Made by a program: the position numbers and the translations under genes | Notes under the pieces: generated by a model | Told to the model about the DNA's origin: nothing | Database searches by the model: none | Seen by the model: the letters and a program-made list of their open reading frames with translations, nothing else | Shown: positions 10,079 through 20,608 of the stretch, one piece after another | Layout of the letters: every line of letters starts with the position of its first letter | Position numbering within the stretch: position 1 is the first letter of the stretch | From: CAWFFV01 sp963814985 | GTDB lineage: Bacteria; Chloroflexota; Ktedonobacteria; Ktedonobacterales; Ktedonobacteraceae | DNA length: 64,000 bases | Assembly (NCBI GenBank): GCA_963814985.1 | Contig: CAWFFV010000013.1 | Coordinates: 408,885-472,884 of the forward strand | Direction: 5' to 3'

Positions 10079-11092
10079 ATGGATGTATCAAGTCTGTGGA
10101 TGGCCTGGCCAATTGTAGGGCCGTGCTCTCTTTTCCCTTTATCAGGTGGCAAGAACAATCTTGTCTGGCGTGTAGAAACAGCCGATGAACATTCTTACGT
10201 GCTGCGCATCTCTCCATGATACCTCCAGCATTCCACGTATTCGCTATCAGGCAGCCCTTCTTGATGCGTTATCTGAAAAGCAATTTCCGTTTCTCCTTCC
10301 GCAACCACTTCGGGCAAAAAGTGGAGATATTATTGTATCTTTTGAGCAGGAGACAGGATGTACCCTGCTATTGCCACTCTGTATCCCCTGTTGCCAGGAA
10401 GTCTGCCAGATCGCAATGATCGCATCAGTGCGTCAAAGGCCGGGGCGACCCTGGCCGTGCTCGATGATGTACTTGCTTCTCTTCCGCAGATCCATCTGCC
10501 CACTGAACTCCAGGCGTTTCCCACATTGGGGGAACTTGTCCGTTGGCATCCACTGGTACCAGATCCTCTCGCGGCTGTAGAGCGACTCCCGATTGATCGC
10601 GATCAGGCCAAACAAATACGTACCTTCCTTGCGGCTATGATAGGGAAGGTTCCTTGTCTGTACAGCCAACTTCCCCAACAGTTGCTACATCGGGACTATG
10701 ATCCAAGCAATATTCTCGTAGATAATCAACGTGTGACAGCCATCTTAGATTTCGAATTCGCTGGCATGGATCTTCAAGTCCTTGATATCTGTGTAGCATT
10801 GAGCTGGTGGCCTGTTGACTTGATGGGAACGGGAACAGAATGGGAACTGATTGATGCGCTTGGTAGTGCCTACATGGCTCATTTCCCCTTGAGCAAAGAA
10901 GAACTGCTCGTTATTCCTGATGTTTTGCGATTACGTGATGCCACATCGCTGGTATATCGGATGGGGCGCTATTTTGCCGGCCTGGAAACAGATACCCGTA
11001 TGCAGGAGCGCGTAAAGCACTCGCTATGGCGTGAAGCATGGTTGTCTGCCAATCGAGAAACACTCTTGCGTCATGTGCTGGCATGGGCTTGA
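10079..11092 (+). CDS. Aminoglycoside phosphotransferase-family kinase, two compensating frameshifts
   Basis: APH/ChoK-fold small-molecule kinase. The catalytic loop LLHRDYDPSNILVD (HxD...N) and the metal-binding AILDFEFAG (DFG-like) are intact in the 3' part. The 5' part starts at ATG 10079, 9 bases after AAGGGAG, and gives GGKNNLVWRVETADEHSYVLRI, the nucleotide-binding lobe. The frame leaves at about 10,216 and returns at about 10,358, so the two indels restore the original frame. The substrate cannot be inferred; many relatives phosphorylate homoserine, choline or other alcohols rather than antibiotics. Confidence 0.75.
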
Positions 11093-11110
11093 GAGATGGA
11101 GCTGACGTTA

Positions 11111-12623
11111 CATGGGTCATCCCGAATTTTTGAAACACAAGTTCAAGGATGACCAGTAGACAAAAGAGACCTCCTGAGTTAGACTCTGAGTTCACGAAAA
11201 ATTCAGAGGAAATCAGGAGGTCAGAAACATCGATGTCGTTAGAGTATGGCATATCAGGAGAAAATCGGCAAGGGGAGGTCAGGCAAGATCAGGAGTTGGT
11301 GGAGTTGCTGACGAGGAAGCTGGACCCGCTTCTAGAGAGGCTGGACGCGTATTTGGATAAGCGGTTGGTACGCACGTTGGTAGAAAGTGTGGCAGCAATC
11401 CTCGTCTTTAGGAATCCCAAACAAGGGCTGCATGTGAGTGAACTTGGTGCCTATATAAAAAATGGGGCACAAGCACCAGCAGGAATAAAAAAGCTAGAAA
11501 GCTGCTGCATTCAAAAAAATGGGGAAAAGAGCTCATTGACGAATTTCATTGGGAAAAATCGGTCAAGCAGGTCAAGGATTCAAAGAAGCGGGAAAACGAG
11601 CATTGTGTATCTGGGATGGCAGTCGCATAGAAAAGCCAGAAAGCGAAAAGACCGAAGGAATGTGTGCAGTATTGTCGTCAAAAGCAAAAAGGCTTAAAAA
11701 GAACAGAAAAGGAGTATGGAATCCACCAGGTGGGAAACCGGTCACAGTGTTAGGATTAGAGTGGAGCGGGCTGCTGATAGCAGGAATGCAAGGGGTCCCA
11801 GAAGTAGCAACAATGGAGTACTGGTCAAGAAAAGGGGAGCATGCGACAAACCAGAGAGAAGTGGAAAAACGTCTGTTATGGAAGACATCCCGATATTTTG
11901 GGAAAGATGTGGTACATATCTTTGATAGAGGATATGCAGGTGGACCCTGGATAGGAGAGTTAAACCTGCATAAAGTTCCATTTGCGATACATGGAAAGGA
12001 AAGCACCATTTCATCGATGAAACAGGGGAAGAGAAAGCATTATGGAAGTTTGCTAGAGGAAAGAGAACATGGGGATATCGAGATGTAGAAGATGGTTCAA
12101 AGAAAGGATGGAGCAGAAGGGGCGTGGTTGCGCTGCCGATTCGACATGCAGCATATGCAGGACCGTTATGGTTAGTCGTTGGGCGTGGAGAAAAAGATCC
12201 GTGGTATTTGGTCACCAATCTGCCGATAGAAACGGAAGAGCAAGCATGGGATGTGGTGAAGATGTATTCCAGGAGATGGAAAATAGAAGAAACTTTTCGT
12301 TTTAAGAAGAGTGAAATGGGCGTAGAGAGCGTGTGCTCGAGATCGTGGGAAGCACGCGAAAAACTGCTTGCCTGGTGACACTGGCATATACCTATTTACT
12401 CTCACTCTGCGATCCTGCGGTTGAACTAATAAAAATTCGGCTTTTACGACAAGGCTGTCACCGAACAGGAAAGCGATATCAAGAGGTGAAGATACCGCTT
12501 TACCGTATCCGTTGGGCTATCAGCTTCTTATCGCAAAAAATTCATCTTCCACCAATTATTGCATCTTTCCTTCCAACACTCTATTTACTGAACATGCGTT
12601 CGAAAAATTCGGGATGACTCATG
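11111..12623 (+). mobile_element. IS4-family insertion sequence
   Basis: Bounded by imperfect inverted repeats: CATGGGTCATCCCGAATTTT at 11,111 and its complement (TTCGAAAAATTCGGGATGAC, then TCATG) ending at 12,623. About 24 terminal bases match with two differences. The element holds one transposase region. I see no clear target-site duplication outside the repeats. It sits between the kinase gene and the molybdopterin oxidoreductase without interrupting either. Confidence 0.82.
11233..12617 (+). pseudogene. IS4-family transposase, multiple frameshifts
   Basis: DDE transposase. Pieces in sequence: N-terminal MSLEYGISGENRQGEV after AGGAGG (start 11,233); the first catalytic region IWDGSRIEKPES near 11,600; the second catalytic Asp in HIFDRGYAGGPW near 11,925; and the YREK signature YSRRWKIEETFRFKK near 12,265-12,310, whose spacing (Y-x2-R-x3-E-x6-K) matches IS4. 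The frame changes near 11,500-11,560, about 12,070 and about 12,370. The stop lies inside the right inverted repeat. Not functional as read. Confidence 0.78.
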
Positions 12624-12643
12624 ACCTGTGGCAAGAAGAAATG

Positions 12644-14283
12644 TTATACTACCTGCACCATTATATGATGATAGCCGGTAGCTCCATTTGGCACTGTCCC
12701 TTGCTTATTCTCTGTCTGAACCTCACCTGTTCCATCAGTAGCACGACAAACGAGCGTATATGCTCCTGCCATAGTAGGTTTCCATTGCAATGTCCACATC
12801 ACCCAGGAATTTTCGGAGAGCGCTGGCTGTAGTTTGGCTGTATGCCATGTTACACCATTATCAGTGCTTACCTCAACCTTTTGAATGCCGCAATTCCCTG
12901 CAAAAGCAGATGCCACCAATCTCTACTATCTGCCCAAGCGCAACCTGACCACGTGGGCGATCAATACGGCTCATCGTGTGTAGCGTACCGTTATACCAGC
13001 CCTGACTGGAGTAGAGACCAGGCACAAAATGATCGGTCAGTTCAACACGTGTAACCCACTTTGCATTCTCCTCACCGTAGCGTCCGGGAATCAGAGCACG
13101 TAAGGGGAAACCATGACGTAAGGGTAGCTCAGTTCCATTCATACGCCATGCTAAAAGAGCATCAACGGCCAGCACTTCATTGAGAGGAAGACTCATATTA
13201 TAGCCGTCAACGCTATAAAACGCCACATACTGTGCACTTGATTGTGCTCCACCATGTTGATCCAACAAGGTACGCAAGGTCACACCTTGCCAGATTGCAG
13301 TACCTAGCAAGTGATCTCCAACACCACTGGCAATACATTCGAGGGTAACTGCACGCGAGGTTGAAGGCAACTTCTGCAATTCCGCATAGGTATACTCACC
13401 TGGCGTATTCACAAGGCCAGTGACCTCCAATCTCCACAGATCGATATCAGGCGTTGGATCAACGGTATTCTGCGTTACGACATAGTGTTCACTATTAGGT
13501 GTGATTGGTGGAGTTACATTATTATGAGTAGCGGTCTTCATTCCATCATAGGCCGCATACTGGCTAAGATAGCTATTGATTGCTTCCAGTGCTCCTCCAA
13601 CACTACCTACACTCAGTGCGGCAATACTCACACGTGAAAGTAACTGTCTGCGTTGCTGTACAGCAGGAGCTACGCCTGCCACGATTTGCTTGGGTAGTAA
13701 CGCTCGATAGGCCAGACAGAGGGCTACACCATACAAACTAAAATCGGCGAGCAGGCCCACAGATGTAACAAATGTAGACCATTCTATCGTCAGGCCAAAC
13801 TGGTTCTGCCTCAGTTCATTCCAGAACAGGATTACACCAATCAGCGCCATTACTCCTGCAAATGCGGAGGCCGTAAACCATTCACTTCTCCCCGGTTGAT
13901 AACCTGTTGCAGGAAGCTTTATGCGCACAATAACAGCATAGAGTAGACCCAGTAGCGTTCCGACCCCAATCATGCCAAGTAGGGCAAGACCAAGTGGGGA
14001 AGTTTTGGAATGGGGAGAAAACATGATCGAACAGGTGAACAAAGGTACCTGTATCGAGACGTTTGAGAAGAAAGTCGCCAAAAAGCTCTACCGGAGTGGG
14101 TATACCTGCAACAACGCGCAAGGTTCCCATGAGCAATACTGCCAGTAAACTAGCGAGCAACCCGGCTCCTGGCGCGAAAGAGAGCCGAGATAAGGATTGC
14201 TCGAAGTTTCGAAGTAAGCCACAGGTGATGCATGGCGTGGCCTGTGGGCTGGCTGTTGTGGATACCTGATTAGTGTCTTGCAT
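12644..14283 (-). CDS. Membrane-anchored molybdopterin-dependent oxidoreductase (sulfite oxidase fold), two frameshifts
   Basis: Order from the N-terminus: cytosolic tail with CITCG, four or so membrane segments (LLASLLAVLLMGTLRVV; LALLGMIGVGTLLGLLYAV; AGVMALIGVILF; and a TM near VGLLADFSLYGVALC), then an extracytoplasmic Mo-pterin domain containing VTLECIASGVG, where Cys is the expected molybdenum ligand, and RHGFPLRALIPGRYGEENAKWV. A Mo-co dimerisation domain closes the protein (IQKVEVSTDNGVTW...WKPTMAGAYTLVCRATDGTG). Indels near 14,030 and 12,915 split it. About 545 residues in full. Probably an oxidoreductase at the outer face of the membrane; donor and acceptor unknown. Confidence 0.83.
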
Positions 14284-14400
14284 AAATCCATCCTCTTAAG
14301 TTAAGCGTGTCATATTTGAAGAACAATGGTAAAAAGATTACGATATTATCTCCTATACCACGCTACATGTTCTAACATTTTTCACAGAGTGCCCTATCAC

Positions 14401-15869
14401 TCACGCAACAGGTACGTTATGGTTTCGCAGTCCGATTATTGTACGATAATGCACAATACCCACCACTGCTGCCACTCCCAATACCACCAGCGTCACATCA
14501 TAGGCAAGCACATAGTAGAGATTCCAGGATGGCGCATCACGAAAAAGGTATCCGAGAACCGAAGCAACGACAAAATACCAGGCAGCCGCCGCAGCCAGCC
14601 CTTTGCCACTCAACCCATCTTTACGTGTCCATAATGGCCCGGCCAACATTGCTATCCAGGGCAGGAATGCCGCAGTATACCAGGGGAAAATATGCGATGC
14701 GACGGCAAAGATCACTCCAATCAAGATCAATGTTGCTGCTTCTACGCCAATATATTGACGATGACGCAGCAGCAGAATTGCCACCGATGTGCCCATCACT
14801 ACCACAAAATCGATACCATACTCTACTGTCGTCCTCGTTATCTGACCAAAACTCACATGCGCGCTAATCCATCCTACCACTCTGCTGCACCACGCCTGCA
14901 TTCGGTGTATGCTCACCCGCATAGGTTGCAAAAAAACCAAAAACTTGTCCGTGCCCCAGAATGAGATAGGGAACGTAAGCAATAACAATTGTGGAGAAAC
15001 ATGTTGCCAGCAGTGCCCAATCACGACGACGCACGACTGCTACCAGCAGGAGGATAGGATAAATCTTTGTGAGTGTTGCCACAGCAATCAGGAAGCCTGT
15101 GAGGACCCGTGCACCACGCCGATTACTGAGAGCAGAGAGAACAGCCAGGATTGTAAAGGTGAGTGTCATGGCATCGAGATGCCCCTGGATAGCAAATTCG
15201 ATGATGGGCAACGGACACCAGGCGTAGATAATACAGCGGCCTGGATCGAGTCCCCTGGATTTGAGCAAGAAAGCTAACACCCCACTTGTCACAAGATCAA
15301 AGCCAACAAAGATACCTTTGAGCACAAATAAATTACTGGGCGCAATAAGGTAGCTTAGCAAGTAAATGGCCTGTGCCCCTGGCGGATAAATAGTTGGCAC
15401 GCTGCGAAAACGACTGTTGTCATAAATAAAGTCACGCAGGTTTGCAAACAAAGGATCACCCGGAGCATAGACATAAGGGCTATAGCCATGCAGTGTCACA
15501 CGTGCATCCCAGAGGTAACGCCAGGAGTCACGCGAGAGATCAGGTAGTATCGGCAACAACATGGCACGTAGTACCAGCGCTCCCATCAAAATTATCCCCA
15601 ACTCGATCCACCGCCAATGCCCCTGCTGTGGTTTTGTTGCCAGGACAAGGATACATGCTGCAAAATAGGGTAAAAAGCCGAGCAACCAGAGTGGTACAAA
15701 TGGACTCACAGGACCTTCCACCGTGGTCAGGATTCACTATAAGTAACACATTCGAACCTATCGAGAGCAACAGCAACATGCAGAGCAGAAGAAGACGCCA
15801 CCAGGGACGTTTGACAGACAATGCCTGAAGATAGCCTTGTGAGGAACGGAGCACTTGCTCTATCGACAT
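14401..15869 (-). CDS. Integral-membrane glycosyltransferase, DUF2029/GT87-like, two frameshifts
   Basis: Polytopic protein of about 489 residues with roughly ten hydrophobic helices. It has the acidic catalytic-type loop LPDLSRDSWRYLWDARVTLHGYSPYVYAPGD after the first helices, then YPPGAQAIY and GHLDAMTLTF, as in polyprenol-phosphate-mannose-dependent GT-C enzymes. Frameshifts lie near 15,720 and 14,880. The ATG at 15,869 is retained because the hydrophobic helix PWWRLLLLCMLLLLSIGSN follows. It stands divergent to the polysaccharide operon and probably adds a sugar to a lipid-linked glycan. Confidence 0.75.
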
Positions 15870-16115
15870 ACATTCTTGCCTTTCCCAAAAAACTGCTAGA
15901 ACGGACCTACATTCTCTTCTCTTACACGAAAAAGAATAGCCCCCTTTTTCAAGATAAATTCAATACCTTCAGCACCCTTCGTATGACACTGTTATTTGGA
16001 TTTATTCTCCTTTCCGAATTTTGAGGGTCTTTATAATGGAAGTGTTCCATGAGTATGAAGTTAATCTCCTGCTCCATATGTAACAAGAATAAATATATAA
16101 TTGGGGGGTTGGTTT

Positions 16116-17354
16116 GTGAGGATTTTATTTGTCACACCTTATCCTGTATCGCATATTCGTGTACGTTCCTATGGTTTTGTCACACAATTAGCCAAACAAC
16201 ATGATGTCATAGTGCTCACGCTGTGCTCAGGCGAAAGAGATGCGGCAGATATGTGGGAGCTTCAACGTGATGGTCTCACCATCTGTGCAATACAAGAAAA
16301 ACGTATTCAGCAATATCTGCGTAGCTTACGTGCACTTGGTACACCGTTACCTCTTCAGGTGGCATTTGGCGCTGCACCCGGCTTGCGGGCAGCAATCAAC
16401 AAACAGCTTCTGTCTGGACATATCGATCTACTACATGTAGAATTCATACGTGCGCTGGGAGCACTACCCCCATCTCTTCCTGTCCCTGTCATCTGGGATG
16501 CTGTCGATTGCATCAGTCTGCTCTACGAGCAGGGGGCCCACTGTGGAGTTACCCCTATGCTGCAAATCATCGGACAGAGTGAAGCGAAGCGCACCCGAGC
16601 ATATGAGAGTGACCAGCTCCAGCGTTTTCGCCATGTGCTGGTAACCTCTGAGCGTGACCGTCAGGCCCTTTTAGAGCAGAACGTCGCAGCGAGAAAAACG
16701 CTGGCAGAAATTACTGTGCTCCCTCATGGTATTGACCCACAGTACTTCCAACGATATAGCGGACCACGACAGCCTGAGACATTAATCTTCTCTGGCAAAA
16801 TGAGTTTTCATGCGAACGTGGCTGGTGCGCTTAACATGGTAGAACGCATCCTACCACATATCTGGAAACAGCGGCCAAATGTGCGATTGATCATCGCCGG
16901 AAGTGATCCGCCAGCGAGGATACGCCGATTAGCACGTGATCCACGCATCGAAGTCACTGGTTACGTACCTGATCTGCGGCCCTACATCGCACAGGCCCAG
17001 ATCGCTGTTAGCCCTCTCCCGTATGCAGTAGGAATACAGAACAAAGTGCTCGAAGCTATGGCACTGGGCACACCAGTCGTCGCCAGTTCTAGTGCCGTTG
17101 CCGGCTTACAAACTATCACTGGTCATCATCTACTTGTCGCTGATGCCCCTGAAATGTTTGCTCGCATGGTACTTCGTCTGCTCGATGACAATGTATTGTG
17201 GAACCAGCTTGCAGAATACGGAACAACATACATTGCTACTTATCACAACTGGGAGTCTATCTCGAAGCAACTTACCGCCGTTTATGCCCGCGCCATGGGT
17301 ACAACAAGTGGAATACTTCCTCCCAGGCCCGAAGAGAAACAGAAGAAGGCATAG
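16116..17354 (+). CDS. Glycosyltransferase family 4-like
   Basis: GT-B glycosyltransferase, about 413 residues, intact. The N-terminal Rossmann domain starts RILFVTPYPVSHIRVRSYGF. The C-terminal nucleotide-sugar domain has FSGKMSFHANVAGALNM, VRLIIAGSDPP and the donor-binding block SPLPYAVGIQNKVLEAMALGTPVVAS, including the conserved E-x7-E-like Glu. GTG 16,116 is preferred over the in-frame TTG at 16,101 because a GGGGGG run lies 7 bases upstream. First gene of the co-directional polysaccharide cluster. Confidence 0.87.
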   Translation: MRILFVTPYPVSHIRVRSYGFVTQLAKQHDVIVLTLCSGERDAADMWELQRDGLTICAIQEKRIQQYLRSLRALGTPLPLQVAFGAAPGLRAAINKQLLSGHIDLLHVEFIRALGALPPSLPVPVIWDAVDCISLLYEQGAHCGVTPMLQIIGQSEAKRTRAYESDQLQRFRHVLVTSERDRQALLEQNVAARKTLAEITVLPHGIDPQYFQRYSGPRQPETLIFSGKMSFHANVAGALNMVERILPHIWKQRPNVRLIIAGSDPPARIRRLARDPRIEVTGYVPDLRPYIAQAQIAVSPLPYAVGIQNKVLEAMALGTPVVASSSAVAGLQTITGHHLLVADAPEMFARMVLRLLDDNVLWNQLAEYGTTYIATYHNWESISKQLTAVYARAMGTTSGILPPRPEEKQKKA

Positions 17355-17417
17355 TATGTGCCGGTCATCAAGTGGTCTGCTCATATACACAACATGAAGT
17401 GAAGGAACGAGGACATT

Positions 17418-18098
17418 ATGAAGAGTATAAGTGATCTCAGCAGGCAAATGGTCAATACCAGTGCCTTGGACCTTCTCGAAGAACCCCAGATATCGCAAAC
17501 CTACCAGATTGCTAACCGGGTTTTAGATATTTGTGGGGCGATGGTTGGCCTTGCCGTGCTGGCACTACTACTACCGATCATTGCACTCTGGATTCTATTA
17601 GAAGATCGTGGGCCGATTTTTTACAAACAGACTCGTGTTGGTCGATACGGTATGGCTTTCCATATCTACAAATTTCGCACCATGATCCAGGATGCAGATG
17701 CACATCTGGTGCAAAATCCTGAACTGCTCGAAGCCTGGCGTAAAAGTGGCAAGTTGCAAGAAGACCCACGGATCACGCGTGTTGGAAGCTTTCTTCGCCA
17801 TACCAGTATTGATGAGTTGCCACAGATGTTTAATGTGTTGCGCGGTGAGATGAGCCTTGTTGGTCCACGCCCTATCCAATTCTCAGAAGTAGCCGCTTTC
17901 GGTGAACTTTTTGAACTGCGCCAGCTAGTAAAACCCGGTGTAACTGGCCTCTGGCAAGTTAGTGTACGCTCAAGGGCCGACTACAAACAAAGATGCATCC
18001 TTGATTGCACATACGTAATGGACCAATCCTTGAGAATGGATCTGGCTATTCTCCTGAAAACTATCCCAGTAGTGCTCCACGGTATCGGGGCTTATTAA
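17418..18098 (+). CDS. Sugar-phosphate transferase (WcaJ/UndPP-glycosyl-1-phosphate transferase type)
   Basis: Transfers a sugar-1-phosphate from a nucleotide sugar to undecaprenyl phosphate and so starts synthesis of the repeating unit. 226 residues, intact. One membrane hairpin (VLDICGAMVGLAVLALLLPIIALWI) precedes the bacterial sugar transferase domain with FYKQTRVGRYGMAFHIYKFRTM, TSIDELPQMFNVLRGEMSLVGPRP and KPGVTGLWQVSVRS, all hallmark blocks. It lacks the long N-terminal multi-helix extension of full WcaJ and so resembles the monotopic PglC/WbaP core. ATG 17,418 lies 64 bp after the glycosyltransferase. Confidence 0.93.
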   Translation: MKSISDLSRQMVNTSALDLLEEPQISQTYQIANRVLDICGAMVGLAVLALLLPIIALWILLEDRGPIFYKQTRVGRYGMAFHIYKFRTMIQDADAHLVQNPELLEAWRKSGKLQEDPRITRVGSFLRHTSIDELPQMFNVLRGEMSLVGPRPIQFSEVAAFGELFELRQLVKPGVTGLWQVSVRSRADYKQRCILDCTYVMDQSLRMDLAILLKTIPVVLHGIGAY

Positions 18099-18112
18099 AG
18101 GTGAAAGGCGAT

Positions 18113-19808
18113 ATGCGGGTACGACATTCTTCCTGGATAATCCAGCGCTGGCGATGGCTCATTCTTCTCAGAACAACCCTTTGCACTGGTGCAACTTCTA
18201 GAATGAGCACGGCCAGTAATCTTCTTAGCATGGCACAGTCGAAGGTAGCTCCAAACACAGCGCATAGCCCGCACGCCATGCCCAATACCGTCATTGCACC
18301 GCCCTGGCCCACGCCACCAGATGCTTCAAAGGCTCCTAACAGCGATGCAACACCCAATACACAAAAAACTGGTCGCTCTGTTCTGATTCAATTACTATCC
18401 TGGGGAATAGCTATTCCTGTGATATTCCCGGTAACTGCTTTACTGACACGATATCTCGGCCCTGTACGCTATGGCGAATACACCTTTACATTCCCGTTTC
18501 TGACTGTCTTTGGACTTCTCACCTGTACTGGCATGGATTTCACTCCTCACCCGGCAGTTGAGTCGGCAACCACGTGCAGAGTGGAGCCAAACCCTCAGCT
18601 ATGCTGCTGGTACACGGCTGATATCGACTGTACTGAGCACTGGTATAGCTATTCTAGTGATATTGGTGATACCGGTAAGCGCCGAGCAACGAAACTTGCT
18701 TCTGTTGGGAAGTCTCTCGCTGCTCTTCAGCTTTTCCTTTAATGGCTTACGCATTATCTACACACTCGGCTTTCGTGCAGAGCAGCGGGTGAGTATGCTC
18801 TCGCTACTTGAAGCAACAAATCGTGTGATAACCGCTGGACTTGTGGCACTTGTTGTATTCTTTCGACTCTCACTGTTGTGGGCCTACATCCTTGTCGTCT
18901 ATTCTGACCTGCCTTTCTTTATCGTCCTGGTGATAATTGCTCGTCGGCGTTTTCACTTGCGGATACGTTTCAGTCTGACGCGTTTGCGTGAGTATCTGTT
19001 TAAGAGTCTGTCGCTGACAGGATACGATGTGTTGACATTTCTTATTGGGAAAGCTGACCTTATTCTGCTGCTAGCATTAGTAGGCCCCCTGAGCATGGGT
19101 ATCTATAGTCTGGCTGCACGGATCACTGATCCGCTTATCTCCATCGCATATGCATATGTTCTCGGATTGTATCCGTTGCTGTGTATAAAATTTGAGGAAG
19201 GGCGTCAGCAATTCGCTCTGGTCTACCAGGAGGCTACACGCATGCTTGCACTTGCTATCATTCCGCTGGCAATCTTTGTCAGTATAGAAGCAAGCGCAAT
19301 TGTTGCGTTGTTGGGAGGGAAGCATTTTGCTCCGGCTGCAACTGCGGTGCAACTATTAATGTGGGCAATGACCGCCACTTTCTTCAGCCAGTTAGCTGCG
19401 CGTAGCTGTATGGCAGCAAATATGGAAAAGCTGATTCCATACGTGACAGTGGCTTCAGGCTGTATCAATATACTGGCAAGCCTGATACTCATTCCCCGCT
19501 GGCCAATTGCGGGTGCTGCCACAGCGGCACTACTCAGCCAGTTAGTAGGACTCAGTTTATTCTCAGTCTTACTCATACGCCATGTGCATCTGTTACAGAT
19601 TTTAAGTGGAATATTACGAGTCCTCGTGGGTAATCTCCCGATGCTGGTATTCCTGCTCTGGAGGCACCAGGAACCGCTGCTATTGACTGCCCCGATTGCT
19701 CTACTGTTGACCACCATCGGCTGTATGGCAACTCGCGTACTTTCACTCAAGGATGTCTCTCGGATACAGCGTATTCTATGTCACAAAGAGGTATTCAGAA
19801 GATATTGA
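18113..19808 (+). CDS. Polysaccharide flippase (Wzx/MATE-like), frameshifted
   Basis: Polytopic membrane protein that would flip undecaprenyl-linked repeat units. After a poorly conserved proline-rich N-terminus the first helices read LIQLLSWGIAIPVIFPVTALLTRYLGPVRYGEYTFTF, the usual Wzx start. The frame changes near 18,540, and a second open frame carries about ten more helices, including GPLSMGIYSLAARI and the gate segment AVQLLMWAMTATFFSQL. ATG 18,113 follows AAAGG. It starts 15 bp after the sugar transferase, so the two are probably translated from the same message. Confidence 0.82.
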
Positions 19809-19848
19809 CAACTAGTTAACGACAATTATTTCAAATAAAGGAGGGTTT

Positions 19849-20584
19849 ATGCGTGTAGCAATTGACTTGTTTATAGCGGAGAAAGATCCTGGCACGATGC
19901 TTTTCTCCACTCTGCGCACTGCTAGAAGGGCTGGTACAAATAGATCAGGTAAACGAATATATTCTTATCACTGCACGCCCAAAAGAATACCAGGCATTAG
20001 CAAAAATACCCAACGTGCGTATCCATTCCATGAAGCTACGATCCAAACGAGGTATTCTGATCCAGCACCAGCTACTTATGCTAGATGCGCTACGGCGGCT
20101 ACAACCAGATGTGTTGCATGTACCAGACTTTGCCGCCCCTATTGGTTGGAATGGACCGCTCGTTATGACGGTGCATGACTTGGCATTCTTGAAAGTGTCC
20201 CACCAGCCATCATCCTACACTCGACTCTACTGGCAATATCTGCTTCGTGAGAGCGTGCGACGGGCACAGCGCATTATTGCAGTCTCTGAACAAACATACG
20301 ATGAACTGGTTGTCACCGGGACTGTAGGAGCGGAACGTATTCGCCTTATTCATCATGCCCAGCGTCCCATATCTCTTTTTGCTGATCTCTCCCCAGAGGA
20401 GACTCAGATGACAAGTAGGGCCTACGCAAGGGCTATGCTTCGAGTCTATCAAGAAGTACTGGACATTGATGAACTGCCCATACCACCAATCGCATCTACC
20501 GGTACGCTACCTGCCAAATTAGAGAAAGACCATCCATCAGTGTCAGGTATACTAAAGCCGCTTCTACCAGGTAAATTCAACTGA
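19849..20584 (+). pseudogene. GT4-type glycosyltransferase with internal deletion and frameshift
   Basis: Starts MRVAIDLFIAEKDPGT after GGAGGG, shifts frame near 19,905-19,925, and continues as a normal GT-B acceptor domain (QPDVLHVPDFAAPIGWNGPL, VMTVHDLAFL, ESVRRAQRIIAVSEQT, ERIRLIHHA). The donor-sugar domain that should follow (about 150-180 residues in the family) is absent. After RPISLFADLSPEETQ comes RAYARAMLRVYQEVL, which resembles the extreme C-terminal helix of these enzymes. It probably cannot bind a nucleotide sugar. Confidence 0.6.
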
Positions 20585-20608
20585 TGGAGAGTGAAGGAGT
20601 TATAAGCA

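Noticed and set aside
11111..12623. Target-site duplication of the IS4 element
   Set aside because: The bases directly outside the inverted repeats (…CGTTA and ACCTG…) do not match, so no duplication is claimed.
15442..15828. Plus-strand frame opposite the membrane glycosyltransferase
   Set aside because: It is a shadow of the minus-strand gene, which has clear membrane helices and motifs.
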